Assembly (NCBI GenBank): GCA_035999765.1
Contig: CP108521.1
Span: 2,170,001-2,234,000, forward strand
Length of the DNA: 64,000 nt
Direction of reading: 5' to 3'
Origin: Streptomyces sp. NBC_01231
Lineage (GTDB): Bacteria > Actinomycetota > Actinomycetes > Streptomycetales > Streptomycetaceae
The notes below the pieces were generated by a model. It ran no database searches. It had not been told where the DNA came from and saw only the letters and a program-made list of their open reading frames with translations. Made by a program: the position numbers and the translations under genes. Below are positions 24,713 through 32,946 of the stretch, in pieces. Each line of letters begins with the position of its first letter. The stretch's first letter is position 1.

Positions 24713-27508
24713 TCACCGGTGTGACGTGAACTCCACGACCTGCTGGAAGGTGGGCCGGTTCTGCCAGCTGATGTTGCCGTGCTTGATGCCGCCCAGGGTG
24801 CGCTGGACGATCGAGTCGGCGCACCACTGGTTGCCGGCCGAGCACAGGTCGTCGCCGGGGTAGACCTGGGCCGGCGTCTTGCCCGCCGCCTCCTTCAGGG
24901 TGCTGATCAGGATGTCCCGGCAGGCGCTGAGGCTGCCGCCGCCGCAGTACTTCCGGGCGAGCGGCCCCTGGACCGACTCACCGAGCACCGACCGGATGTC
25001 CTTGTCGACATAGCTCCACCAGCCGTACTGGAAGGAGCTGCCCGCGTGCGCGCCAGTCGGGCCGTGCGCGGCCGAGGGAGCCTCGTCGACGGGCAGGTTG
25101 GCGGTGAAGGCGGTGTACAGGTCGTTGCCGAGGCCCGGCGTGAACTCGGCCTTCACCAGCAGCGGCCACCAGGCGTCCAGGAGACGGATCGCGTCGGCAT
25201 TGGCGTAGGTCTTCGAACCCGCCGACGTCTCGGTGCGCTTGGCGCCCGCCGTCAGCCACGCCTGCAACTTGCTCACCGCCGCCGCGGCCGTCGAGTCGGT
25301 CACCGTGGAGCTGTTGACCACCTTGAGGAGGTCCGGCAGCACGTCCTCGGCCCGCAGGTCGGCCAGCGCCGCGTCCGCCATCGCCTTGGTCAGCGCGGCC
25401 CGGGTGACCCCGCCCGCGGCGACCAGCTTCCTCACCCGGTCGTCGAGGAGGTTGCCGCGATGGACGGAGCCGTCGCCCCAGGACGCGGTCGTGTAGTCCT
25501 TGGCCTGCTTGTTGTTCCAGGAGATGTAGTAGTCCTGGTCCGTCGAGTGGGGGTGGGCCGAGGCCGGTGTGTAGTCCGAGGTGTTCGTCGCCGGGTTCCA
25601 GTTCCGCCACTCGTACGCCGGCCGCGCCCACACCGGGAACTCGGCGTCGACGCCGCTCGCCCGCACCGGGTTGTCGCCGCTGTTGTAGTACGCGGTGTGC
25701 TCGGAGTCGGCGTAGAACCAGTTGAAGGTGTAGTTGATGTGCTGCACCGCGGACTGGAAGCCCTCCGGGCCCTTCACGTAGTCGGGGTCGTTCAGCATCT
25801 GGAAGCCGATGATCGAGTCGGCCTCGTGCAGGAAGGAGGAGCGCAGGGTGGTGTAGGCGACCTTCTTGCCGCCGACCGTCGCGCGGTACTCGACGGGTCC
25901 GTACTCGGTGCGCCACGCCCGCATCGTGTAGGAGCCGGCCGCGGTGCCGTCGGCGGTGGTCGGCTTCCAGGCGTTCTTCTGCTCGATCTTCTCCATGGCC
26001 GTGCAGGTGCCGCGGTACAGGTAGTGGTAGTCGTCCTGGCACAGCTCGACGGCGTACGTGTCGATGATGTCCTGGCCGGAGGTCGTGGCGCTCCACGCGT
26101 AGTCCTGGCCGCGGCCGAGTTCGACATACATGCTCAGGCCCGCGAAGGAGGCGCCGCGGGCGCTGAGGCCGGGGCCCTGGATCTCCTGGAGCATCAGCAA
26201 CTGGGGCGCGAAGTAGCCGGTCTGCGGGCCGAAGACGGCGATCGGGTTGCCGCTGGCCGTGTGGTCGCCGCTCACCACGAGGGCGTTGGACATGCCCCGC
26301 TTGGCCGAGGTGACGGCCGTCTTCGCCGCCGTCGTGGAGGCGCCGGTGGCGCCCGCGGTGGCCGCGCTGCCGGTGCGGTCGTAGACCAGTTGCTCCCGGG
26401 TCACCGAGCCGGCGTCGGGAAGGGCCTCGCCCTGGGCGTCGGCCGGCTTGGTGGCGTACGGGAAGCTGCCGTCCTTGACGGTGAGGACCGCCTCGGGGTC
26501 GTTGCGCTCACGGAAGGACTCCCAGACCTGGGTGCCCTGCTCCACGCCGTACTTCTGCTGTGCCGCGAGCAGCGACATCGCGTTGTTGACCTCGCCGCCG
26601 CCCCCGGAGCCGAAGAGCGAGCCGATGACGGAGGCCAGCGCGACCAGGTCGGTGGTCTTGAAGTGGTCGATCGTGCCGGCGTTGGTGACCGAGTCCTTGT
26701 AGCCGGTCAGGACGTACTCGCCGGGGAAGTAGCGGCCGCTGTCGGAGGCGTCGATGTAGGCGTTGATGCCGGCGACGTAGGCGTTGACGTCGCCGAGGGC
26801 CTGCCGGCCCCGGTCACCGGCGGAGGCGACGGCGTTGTCGATCTGGGCCTGGAGATCGGCCTCGGTGTAGGGGGCGTTGCGCCAGAACTCCTGCTCCAGG
26901 CCCTGGTTGGACGGGGCGCCGCCCGCGAAGGAGGTCAGCTGGCCGCGTCCGACGTGCCGGAAGACGTCCATGAGCCACAGCCGGTCCTGAGCCGCCGCAT
27001 AGCCGGCGCCGAACTCCGTGCCGTATCTGGTGGTACCGGTGATGTGCGGTACGCCCGTCTTCTTGTCGCGGACGATCGTCACGTCGCTGCGACCGGCCGG
27101 CTTGACCGTGGAGGCGACTTGATCGGCGGGGACCCCGAAGGACGCATCGTTGAAGAAGGTGTTGATCGTGGTGTTGGTGAGCGAGGGGTACCCCTTGGCC
27201 AGGTTGGCGTACGGGGCGAGTTGGTCCTCGGCGTGCTCGGGCTGGGTGCCGAAGGCCTGGTTGAGCAGGACCTGCGCGAGGGTGGCGTTGCCGTTCTGAC
27301 CCGGCGGCAGGATGTCGGAGCACTGTCCGCCACAGTGGTCGTTCGCCGCCGTCGCGCCGACCGCCGCCGACTGAGCCGCCGCTGACGGGGCAAGCGGGGA
27401 CAGGAGACCGGCAATCATGACGCATACGGAGGCGGACTTCAGGAACCCGGGGAATCTGCCGGGAGTTCTCAGTCTGTCGAGGACGGTGCGTGGGGTGCGC
27501 CGTGACAT
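24713..27508 (-). CDS. Secreted penicillin acylase family (Ntn) amidohydrolase
   Basis: A 931-residue precursor with an N-terminal secretion signal (about residues 20-46). Alpha-chain motifs include TRYGTEFGAGYAAAQDRLW, and the autoprocessing site KRGMSNALVV makes Ser407 the N-terminal nucleophile of the beta chain. The C-terminus has two cysteine pairs suited to an extracellular enzyme. Relatives hydrolyse acyl-homoserine lactones, penicillins or cyclic lipopeptides such as aculeacin A. It is larger than the roughly 800-residue norm. No operon partner is adjacent. Confidence 0.92.
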   Translation of the reverse strand: MSRRTPRTVLDRLRTPGRFPGFLKSASVCVMIAGLLSPLAPSAAAQSAAVGATAANDHCGGQCSDILPPGQNGNATLAQVLLNQAFGTQPEHAEDQLAPYANLAKGYPSLTNTTINTFFNDASFGVPADQVASTVKPAGRSDVTIVRDKKTGVPHITGTTRYGTEFGAGYAAAQDRLWLMDVFRHVGRGQLTSFAGGAPSNQGLEQEFWRNAPYTEADLQAQIDNAVASAGDRGRQALGDVNAYVAGINAYIDASDSGRYFPGEYVLTGYKDSVTNAGTIDHFKTTDLVALASVIGSLFGSGGGGEVNNAMSLLAAQQKYGVEQGTQVWESFRERNDPEAVLTVKDGSFPYATKPADAQGEALPDAGSVTREQLVYDRTGSAATAGATGASTTAAKTAVTSAKRGMSNALVVSGDHTASGNPIAVFGPQTGYFAPQLLMLQEIQGPGLSARGASFAGLSMYVELGRGQDYAWSATTSGQDIIDTYAVELCQDDYHYLYRGTCTAMEKIEQKNAWKPTTADGTAAGSYTMRAWRTEYGPVEYRATVGGKKVAYTTLRSSFLHEADSIIGFQMLNDPDYVKGPEGFQSAVQHINYTFNWFYADSEHTAYYNSGDNPVRASGVDAEFPVWARPAYEWRNWNPATNTSDYTPASAHPHSTDQDYYISWNNKQAKDYTTASWGDGSVHRGNLLDDRVRKLVAAGGVTRAALTKAMADAALADLRAEDVLPDLLKVVNSSTVTDSTAAAAVSKLQAWLTAGAKRTETSAGSKTYANADAIRLLDAWWPLLVKAEFTPGLGNDLYTAFTANLPVDEAPSAAHGPTGAHAGSSFQYGWWSYVDKDIRSVLGESVQGPLARKYCGGGSLSACRDILISTLKEAAGKTPAQVYPGDDLCSAGNQWCADSIVQRTLGGIKHGNISWQNRPTFQQVVEFTSHR

Positions 27509-27729
27509 GGCAGCTCCTACCGACGGGGGTGGGCCGGATGTTACCGCCGGTATCCCCGGGATTGAAGATGAACATGCGTCAAGTTTTGGAGGGGCGTCGG
27601 TCGGCTTATGGAGGCCATCGGAAATCGGATGGAGCCAAATCGCTTGTCGATACGTCTATTCGACGACGTCCGTTGGACGACGCCGAAGTGACCGAAGTAC
27701 AGGTGCAGGTGTGACGGAGGTGCAGGGCG

Positions 27730-28332
27730 ATGGCCGGTTTCCGGAGTCTGGCGAGACAGGTGCGCGACCCCCGGTGCGATCTGGCACTGCGGCGTTACTC
27801 GCTCCGCAAGTGCCTTGAGCGGTTCGCCCCTTACGGACACAGGGCGACCTGGGACCATTTGTGCTCCCGGGCCGGATTCGGTCCGGAGGACCGCTCCCCC
27901 GACCCAGCGCGGCTCGTGGCCGCACTGGAGGAACTGGAGGAGGCGCGTTCGGTCTGGCTGGCCTACGAGGTCGAGTTCGCCGAGCGACGCAAGAAGGAGA
28001 AGCACGACGGGCTGCGCAGGCCGGGCAGTGTGGACGACTGGCACCGGCTGACCTGGGGCGGCTTCGGAGTCGCCTGGTGCGACGACCCCCGGGTCCATCC
28101 CCATGAGCCGTTGGCGCTGGTACTGCGCCGGCTGATCTCCGCGCTGGAGCGGGAGCCGGGCGCCGAGTGTCCGGCGTGCGGCGGGGAACGCCTCGTCTGG
28201 AAGTACGAACTGGACCACGAACCCTCGACCGGTCCGGTCTGCACGGCCTGCGGAATTCTCGTACCGCGGCCCGTGCTCACGCCCGAGGCCCTGGCGGACG
28301 CCAGGCGCGGACGGCTGCTCGTGTCGGCCTGA
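27730..28332 (+). CDS. Hypothetical protein with C-terminal zinc ribbon
   Basis: A 200-residue protein. The N-terminal two thirds are helical and charged (a WDHLCSRAGF motif and an EELEEARSVWLAYEVEFAE helix). The C-terminal part has a four-cysteine zinc ribbon, CPACG near residue 145 and CTACG near 175. The ATG start follows GGAGG-rich sequence. It is not recognised; a nucleic-acid or protein-binding role is possible from the ribbon alone. A strong terminator follows about 80 bp after the stop. Confidence 0.75.
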   Translation: MAGFRSLARQVRDPRCDLALRRYSLRKCLERFAPYGHRATWDHLCSRAGFGPEDRSPDPARLVAALEELEEARSVWLAYEVEFAERRKKEKHDGLRRPGSVDDWHRLTWGGFGVAWCDDPRVHPHEPLALVLRRLISALEREPGAECPACGGERLVWKYELDHEPSTGPVCTACGILVPRPVLTPEALADARRGRLLVSA

Positions 28333-28412
28333 CCGAACTGACGGAAGCGATCCGAGGGATCGGAGCGACCGAAGTGACCCAAGCCACCGAAGCGACCTAG
28401 GAACCGTGCGTT

Positions 28413-28450
28413 GCGGGGGTGCGCCGGGGATGCCGCACCCCCCGTTTGTT
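28413..28450 (+). terminator. Hairpin terminator with short T-run
   Basis: GGGGGTGCG (28415-28423) pairs with CGCACCCCC (28434-28442) across a 10-base loop, then CGTTTGTT. It ends the zinc-ribbon gene transcript. Confidence 0.82.
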
Positions 28451-28483
28451 CCCTACGGCTGTTCGGCAGCGGCACACCGCAGT

Positions 28484-28562
28484 CGGCGGTGTCCTTAGTT
28501 CGGCGGTGTCCTTAGTTCGGCGGTGTCCGTAGTTCGGCGGTGTCCGTAGTTCGGCGGTGTCC
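28484..28562 (+). repeat. Array of 17-bp tandem repeats before the BKACE gene
   Basis: Four contiguous 17-bp units CGGCGGTGTCCKTAGTT (28484, 28501, 28518, 28535) plus an 11-bp partial copy. Copies 1-2 have T and copies 3-4 have G at the single variable base. The array ends 27 bp before the start of the next gene, within its promoter or leader. Confidence 0.95.
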
Positions 28563-28589
28563 GCACTGTTTCGCGGGCATCATCGGGAC

Positions 28590-29315
28590 ATGGTGCAGGT
28601 GTGTCTCAACGGGCCCCGAGGGGCGACCGACGGCGCGATGGTGCCGCTCACCCCGGAGACGATGGCCGAGTCCGCGGCGGCGGTCGCGGCCGGGGCCACG
28701 GACGTCCATGTCCATCCCAAGAGCCCCTGCGGTCAGGACAGCGTGTCGACGCGTGTGGTCGCGGCCACCCTTGAGGCGATACGCGCGCGGGTGGCGGTGC
28801 CCGTCGGTGTGACCACGGGTGCCTGGGCGGAACCGGATCCTTCGGCGCGGGTGGAGCGGATCCGGAACTGGACCGTGCTCCCCGACCACGCCTCCGTCAA
28901 CTGGCACGAGCCGGGCGCCGAGCAGGTGGCCGCCGCCCTGATCGACCTGGGCGTGGACGTGGAGGCCGGCATCTGGTCCGGGACGGACGGGGCGGCACGG
29001 TTCGCCGTGTCACCGCTCGGCCCTAAGGTGCTGCGGGTCCTCGCGGAGGTGACGGACCCGGCACCCGACACGGCCGAGCAGACCGCGCGCGCCCTCCTGG
29101 CCGACCTGGGCCCCGCACACGGCCGCCCGCTGTTGCTGCACGGCGAGGACGGCGGAGCGTGGCCGGTGCTGCGGCTGGCCGGGCGGCTGGGGCTCGCGAC
29201 GCGGGTCGGCCTGGAGGACACGCTGCTCCTGCCCGACGGTCAACGGGCCCCGTCCAACGCCCGGTTGGTGGCGGAGGGGCTGGCCCAGTACGGGTGCGGG
29301 CGGCGGACGCCGTAG
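28590..29315 (+). CDS. Short BKACE (DUF849) family protein, beta-keto acid cleavage enzyme-like
   Basis: A 241-residue TIM-barrel-type protein. It has the BKACE start VCLNGPRGAT, the zinc-binding DVHVHPKSP motif near residue 47, and the C-terminal RVGLEDTLLLPDG motif. BKACE enzymes condense a beta-keto acid with acetyl-CoA to give acetoacetate and a new CoA thioester. This member is 40-60 residues shorter than typical ones and has HVHPK where others usually have HLHAR. Its substrate is therefore open. ATG 28590 begins right after the 17-bp repeat array. Confidence 0.8.
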   Translation: MVQVCLNGPRGATDGAMVPLTPETMAESAAAVAAGATDVHVHPKSPCGQDSVSTRVVAATLEAIRARVAVPVGVTTGAWAEPDPSARVERIRNWTVLPDHASVNWHEPGAEQVAAALIDLGVDVEAGIWSGTDGAARFAVSPLGPKVLRVLAEVTDPAPDTAEQTARALLADLGPAHGRPLLLHGEDGGAWPVLRLAGRLGLATRVGLEDTLLLPDGQRAPSNARLVAEGLAQYGCGRRTP

Positions 29316-29384
29316 AGCAGGGTGGAGGTCCGGTACGTATCGCGGGCCAGGCACCGCAAAGCGCCACCGCGACCACCACGGAGC

Positions 29385-29430
29385 CCACCGCCACCGCCAC
29401 CGCCACCGCCACCGCCACCGCCACCGCCAC
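29385..29430 (+). repeat. CCACCG hexanucleotide microsatellite
   Basis: Seven perfect CCACCG units plus CCAC, followed by two copies of a GTACGACCCCAYCT element (29433 and 29452). It fills the space between the convergent BKACE gene and soxR. Confidence 0.9.
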
Positions 29431-29475
29431 GGTACGACCCCACCTCAGCCGTACGACCCCATCTAAGCCGCGGCT

Positions 29476-29991
29476 TCAGCAAGGGCTCTCCGGATCCGGT
29501 TCTCCTTGGCGTCGTCCGGACTTGGGGCGGTCCGCGCGCCGTTCCACCAAAAGCCGTGATCCCGCCTGCCGTTCGCCGAACACGTCGTCCGGGTTGGACA
29601 GGACACAGCTCCGAAGGGAGAGGCAGCCGCAGCCGATGCAGTCGGTGAGGTGGTCGCGGAGGCGGTTGAGTTGATTGATGCGTTCGTCGAGTTCGGTGCG
29701 CCATACCTCGGAGAGGTGGGCCCAGTCCTCGCGGGTGGGGGTGCGTTCCTCGGGGAGTTCGGCGAGGGCATCGCGGATCGTCGCCAGCGGGATGCCGACG
29801 CGTTGCGCGGCGCGGACGAAGGCGACCCGGCGCAGCGCGTCACGCGAGTAGCGGCGCTGGTTGCCCGTGGTCCGGCGGCTGCTGATCAGGCCCTTGGACT
29901 CGTAGAAGTGCAGGGCGGAGACGGCGGCACCGCTGCGTGCGGCGAGTTGGCCGACCGTGAGCTCATGGATCTTCTCGGGAATCTGGGGCAC
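29476..29991 (-). CDS. soxR: Redox-sensing MerR family regulator SoxR
   Basis: A 171-residue MerR protein. The winged helix contains [24 protein letters not shown], and the [2Fe-2S] cluster motif is complete: Cys118, Cys121, Cys123 and Cys129 (CIGCGC then LSLRSC). In Streptomyces SoxR is oxidised by redox-active antibiotics and switches on oxidoreductases and efflux pumps. The GTG 29991 start has GAGGG directly against it, an unusually tight spacing. The C-terminal tail after residue 150 is Arg-rich and variable. Confidence 0.95.
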   Translation of the reverse strand: MPQIPEKIHELTVGQLAARSGAAVSALHFYESKGLISSRRTTGNQRRYSRDALRRVAFVRAAQRVGIPLATIRDALAELPEERTPTREDWAHLSEVWRTELDERINQLNRLRDHLTDCIGCGCLSLRSCVLSNPDDVFGERQAGSRLLVERRADRPKSGRRQGEPDPESPC

Positions 29992-30031
29992 CCCTCGAAC
30001 CCTACCCACCTCTTCGGGCCGCCCGGGTCCG

Positions 30032-30060
30032 TTGACATGGGGTGCACGGGCGACCATGCT
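30032..30060 (+). promoter_or_regulatory. Sigma70-like promoter of the maoC gene
   Basis: TTGACA (30032-30037), 17-bp spacer, CATGCT (30055-30060). The -10 element touches the TetR-type operator that begins at 30059, so bound repressor would occlude it. Confidence 0.6.
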
Positions 30061-30074
30061 AAGCAGTCGCTTAG
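30059..30074. promoter_or_regulatory. TetR operator at the maoC promoter
   Basis: CTAAGCAGTCGCTTAG, an inverted repeat of TAAGC/GCTTA type. Its extended form TGCTAAGC-N2-TCGCT is repeated upstream of the TetR gene at 31298-31316, so the adjacent regulator probably controls both. Confidence 0.7.
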
Positions 30075-30096
30075 ACATCACACGAGAGGCCGGGTC

Positions 30097-30558
30097 ATGG
30101 CAGAGCCGAGGATCTTCACGTCCGCCGACGAGCTGAAGGCGGCGATGGGCGAGCAGCTTGGGCACACCGACTGGCTGGAGGTCGACCAGAAGCGGATCGA
30201 CCTGTTCGCGGAGGCGACCGGCGACCACCAGTGGATCCACGTAGACCCGGAGCGGGCCGCCTCGGGGCCCTTCGGGACCACCATCGCGCACGGCTATCTG
30301 ACCCTGTCCCTGCTGCCCCTCTTCGGGCCGCAGCTGATCAAGGTCGAGGGTGTCAAGATGGGCGTCAACTACGGCACCAACAAGGTCCGTTTTCCCGCCC
30401 CGGTCCCGGTCGGCTCCCGACTGCGCGCCACCGCCACGATCAACGACGTCGCGGATGTGACGGGCGGTATCCAGGTGACCGTCGCGTTCACCGTGGAACG
30501 CGAGGGCGGGGACAAGCCGGTGTGCGTCGCGGAGTCGGTGTCCCGCTACTACCTGTGA
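30097..30558 (+). CDS. MaoC family hot-dog fold enoyl-CoA hydratase
   Basis: A 153-residue single hot-dog domain. The hydratase signature is intact: Asp and His in the [14 protein letters not shown] motif (around residues 37-50) and the [14 protein letters not shown] helix. Such proteins hydrate trans-2-enoyl-CoAs (PhaJ/MaoC type). ATG 30097 follows GAGAGG. Its promoter overlaps a TetR operator. Confidence 0.93.
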   Translation: MAEPRIFTSADELKAAMGEQLGHTDWLEVDQKRIDLFAEATGDHQWIHVDPERAASGPFGTTIAHGYLTLSLLPLFGPQLIKVEGVKMGVNYGTNKVRFPAPVPVGSRLRATATINDVADVTGGIQVTVAFTVEREGGDKPVCVAESVSRYYL

Positions 30559-30581
30559 GCTACTACCTCGAGCTGGCGCTT

Positions 30582-30612
30582 CGGAGGCAGGGCCTCTGAG
30601 CTACTGCCTCCG
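30582..30612. terminator. Bidirectional hairpin terminator
   Basis: CGGAGGCAG (30582-30590) and CTGCCTCCG (30604-30612), a perfect 9-bp stem with a 13-base loop between convergent maoC and TetR genes. Confidence 0.85.
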
Positions 30613-30626
30613 GGGCCGCGAACGGC

Positions 30627-31250
30627 CTACTTCGCCCCCACCATCCGCAGCACGAGGTCGGCGTACAGCGCGCCGACCTCCTCGGGCGTCCGTGGGCCCG
30701 CGACGTTGAACCAGCGGGCCACGTCGACGCAGAGGGAGAGCACGGCGAGGGTGGTGCCGGGAACGTCGAGCACGTCGAACTCGCCCGTGGCCACGCCGTC
30801 CTCGAGGATCCCGCGCACCTCGGCGTCGCACTGGCGGCGCAGCGCGAGGATCTCGGCGCGGGCGTCCGGGCCGAGGGAGTCGAGTTCGTACTGCACGACG
30901 CGCGCGGTGGTACGACCGCCCGCGTGCCAGCGGACGAAGGAGCTGACCGCGTCGGCGAGCCGCTCGGTCGCGCTGCCCTCCCTCCGGGCTGCCACGCGCA
31001 GGATCTCCACGGCCTTCTCGTGGCCGATCCTGCTGATGCGGTGGAGGAGTTCCTCCTTGGTCTTGTAGTGGATGTACAGCGCGGCCGGGCTCATGCCGGC
31101 GCGGCCCGCGATGTCACGGGTCGTCGTGGCGTGGTAGCCCCGCTCGGCGAAGGCCTCCACCGCCGCGACGAGCAGCCGCCGTGCCGCGTCGGGCGTGACC
31201 TCGCCCCACGCCGAGGTCTCTCCGTCGGCCGTCTCCTCCGCGGTACTCAT
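30627..31250 (-). CDS. TetR family regulator
   Basis: A 207-residue TetR protein with helix-turn-helix TTRDIAGRAGMSPAALYIHYKTKEELL around residues 45-70. The C-terminal domain resembles regulators of lipid degradation. ATG 31250 has GGGAG seven bases upstream and is preferred over ATG 31286. It faces maoC, and matching operators lie before both genes, which supports autoregulation plus control of maoC. Confidence 0.88.
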   Translation of the reverse strand: MSTAEETADGETSAWGEVTPDAARRLLVAAVEAFAERGYHATTTRDIAGRAGMSPAALYIHYKTKEELLHRISRIGHEKAVEILRVAARREGSATERLADAVSSFVRWHAGGRTTARVVQYELDSLGPDARAEILALRRQCDAEVRGILEDGVATGEFDVLDVPGTTLAVLSLCVDVARWFNVAGPRTPEEVGALYADLVLRMVGAK

Positions 31251-31297
31251 CGCACGCTCCCTCTCCACTGACACGGCCTCCACCATACCGTCGAAGG

Positions 31298-31316
31298 TGA
31301 GCGAGCGCTTAGCAAG
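31298..31316. promoter_or_regulatory. TetR operator at the TetR gene's own promoter
   Basis: Read on the minus strand it is TTGCTAAGCGCTCGCTCA, matching the maoC site (TGCTAAGCAGTCGCTTA) at 14 of 17 positions. It lies about 50 bp upstream of the TetR start. Confidence 0.65.
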
Positions 31317-31321
31317 CCCGC

Positions 31322-31567
31322 TCAGAGCTTTTCGAACGGGTGGTAGGACGGTGCCGCCGCTTCCTGGCGGTCCCGGATCACCTTGGAGAGCGTGAAGGCG
31401 GAGGTGACCAGGTACAGGACGGCGATCGCCAGGAACGCCCGCACCCAGGCGTCGGCGTTCAGCTTGAAGATGCCGACGGCGGTGGCCGCCATGGCCACGG
31501 AGAAGGACGCGACGGCCTGGCCGTAGAAGGCTGCCGTGTTCTGCTGCTTGCCCGGTGTGTCACTCAT
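31322..31567 (-). CDS. YiaA/YiaB family small membrane protein
   Basis: An 81-residue protein with two hydrophobic helices, matching the YiaAB domain (TAAFYGQAVASFSVAMAATAVGI). The C-terminal tail ends YHPFEKL. No function is established for the family. ATG 31567 is preceded by a weak GGGAC-like site. Confidence 0.85.
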   Translation of the reverse strand: MSDTPGKQQNTAAFYGQAVASFSVAMAATAVGIFKLNADAWVRAFLAIAVLYLVTSAFTLSKVIRDRQEAAAPSYHPFEKL

Positions 31568-31682
31568 GGGACAAGGATCGGCGGACGTGGCCCGTGCCAC
31601 ATCCGCCGAAGTACTCAGAGCGGTACTCAGATGACCCGCCGCCCGGACGACCCACCGCTCGGCACGCTCGCCCCGTCATGGC

Positions 31683-32834
31683 TCAGAACGCCGAAACCCC
31701 CGTAAGCGCCCGCCCGATGACCAGCTTCTGGATCTGGCTGGTGCCTTCGTAGAGGGTCATCACCCGGGCGTCGCGCAGCAGTTTGCCCGCCGGGTACTCG
31801 TCGATGTAGCCGTAGCCGCCGAAGACCTGGAGGGCGTTGTTGGCGGCGCGGACGGCCGCCTCCGAGGCGAACAGCTTGGCCTTGGAGGACTCGACGGCGA
31901 AGGGCCGGCCGCGGTCGATCAGGTCGGCGACCCGCCAGGTGAGCAGGCGGGCCGCGTCCACGTCCACGGCGATGTCGCTGATCAGCTCCTGGACGAGCTG
32001 GTGATGGGCGATGGTCTTCCCGAACTGCTCGCGCTCGCCCGCGTACCGGACGGCCACGTCGAGGGCGGCCTGGGCGATCCCCACACAGCCGGCCGCGACC
32101 GACATCCGGCCCTTGGCCAGCGCCGACATGGCGACCGAGAAGCCCTTGCCCTCAGGGCCGAGCATCGCGGAGGCCGGGACGCGCACATCCTCCAGGACCA
32201 GTTCGGCGGTCGCCTGGCCGCGCAGGCCGAGCTTGCCGTGGATGGTGCGGCGGGTCAGGCCGGGAGTGTCGGTCGGCACCAGGAAGGCGGAGACGCCCTG
32301 GTGACCGGGGGCGTCGGTGGAGCGGGCGAACAGCAGCACGACATCGGCCCAGGTGCCGTTCGTGATGAACGTCTTGGTGCCGTCGAGGACGTACTCCGCA
32401 CCGTGCCGGACCGCACGCGTGGCGAGGTTGCCGGCGTCGGAACCGGTGCCCGGTTCGGTGAGGCCGAAGCAGCCGACGTGGGCGCCGGAGGTGAGCCCGG
32501 GCAGCCACTGCCGCTTCTGCTCCTCGTTCCCCCAGGCGGCGATCGTCTTGGCGACCAGGCCGAGCGAGACGGACACGATCCCGCGCACGGACGAGTCCCC
32601 GCGGCCGAGCTCCTCCGTGACCAGGCAGTACGCGAAGTGGTCGCCGCCCGAGCCGCCGTACTCCTCGTCGACGGTCAGGCCGAGGAAACCGACCTCGCCG
32701 AGCTTCTTCACGATCGAGCGGTCGACTTCCTCGGCGCGGTCCCACGCGATGACGTGCGGAGTGATCTCACGGGCCACGAAGTCCTCGGCGAGCCGTCGGA
32801 CGGCCTCCTGCTCCTCGCTGAGCTCCAGATTCAC
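31683..32834 (-). CDS. Acyl-CoA dehydrogenase
   Basis: A 383-residue short/medium-chain type acyl-CoA dehydrogenase. It shows FGLTEPGTGSDAGN (FAD/substrate loop), TFITNGTWAD, and the C-terminal MTLYEGTSQIQKLVIGR with the catalytic glutamate in YEGTSQ. Start GTG 32834. It is divergent from a TetR gene across 112 bp carrying an operator that overlaps the TetR promoter, so it is probably repressed until an acyl-CoA ligand appears. Confidence 0.94.
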   Translation of the reverse strand: MNLELSEEQEAVRRLAEDFVAREITPHVIAWDRAEEVDRSIVKKLGEVGFLGLTVDEEYGGSGGDHFAYCLVTEELGRGDSSVRGIVSVSLGLVAKTIAAWGNEEQKRQWLPGLTSGAHVGCFGLTEPGTGSDAGNLATRAVRHGAEYVLDGTKTFITNGTWADVVLLFARSTDAPGHQGVSAFLVPTDTPGLTRRTIHGKLGLRGQATAELVLEDVRVPASAMLGPEGKGFSVAMSALAKGRMSVAAGCVGIAQAALDVAVRYAGEREQFGKTIAHHQLVQELISDIAVDVDAARLLTWRVADLIDRGRPFAVESSKAKLFASEAAVRAANNALQVFGGYGYIDEYPAGKLLRDARVMTLYEGTSQIQKLVIGRALTGVSAF

Positions 32835-32900
32835 GCGTCACCTCCATTGAACCGCTGCTCTGATCCATTGAACCGCTGCACTGAACGGCTGTCGCACATT

Positions 32901-32919
32901 AAATTAGCACTGCTAGTTT
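32901..32919. promoter_or_regulatory. TetR operator in the ACAD/TetR divergent promoter
   Basis: AAATTAGCACTGCTAGTTT, an inverted repeat about a central base. The same element in the same orientation (AAACTAGCGGCGTTAGTTT) precedes the ADH/ALDH operon at 37653-37671. Confidence 0.72.
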
Positions 32920-32933
32920 CTGCTCGACAGCCC

Positions 32934-32939
32934 TACTAT
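32934..32939 (+). promoter_or_regulatory. -10 element of a probable leaderless TetR transcript
   Basis: TACTAT ends seven bases before ATG 32947, placing the expected transcription start on the A of the start codon. No ribosome site is visible before that ATG. The operator covers the -35 zone. Confidence 0.5.
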
Positions 32940-32946
32940 GTGCGCC

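Noticed and set aside
28333..28400. A short Thr/Glu-rich coding extension after the zinc-ribbon gene
   Set aside because: A different frame opens into GAAGYGACC repeats up to a TAG at 28398-28400, but it has no start signal; treated as repetitive 3' sequence.
28484..28562. 17-bp tandem repeats as a mini CRISPR
   Set aside because: The units are contiguous without spacers and no cas genes are present.
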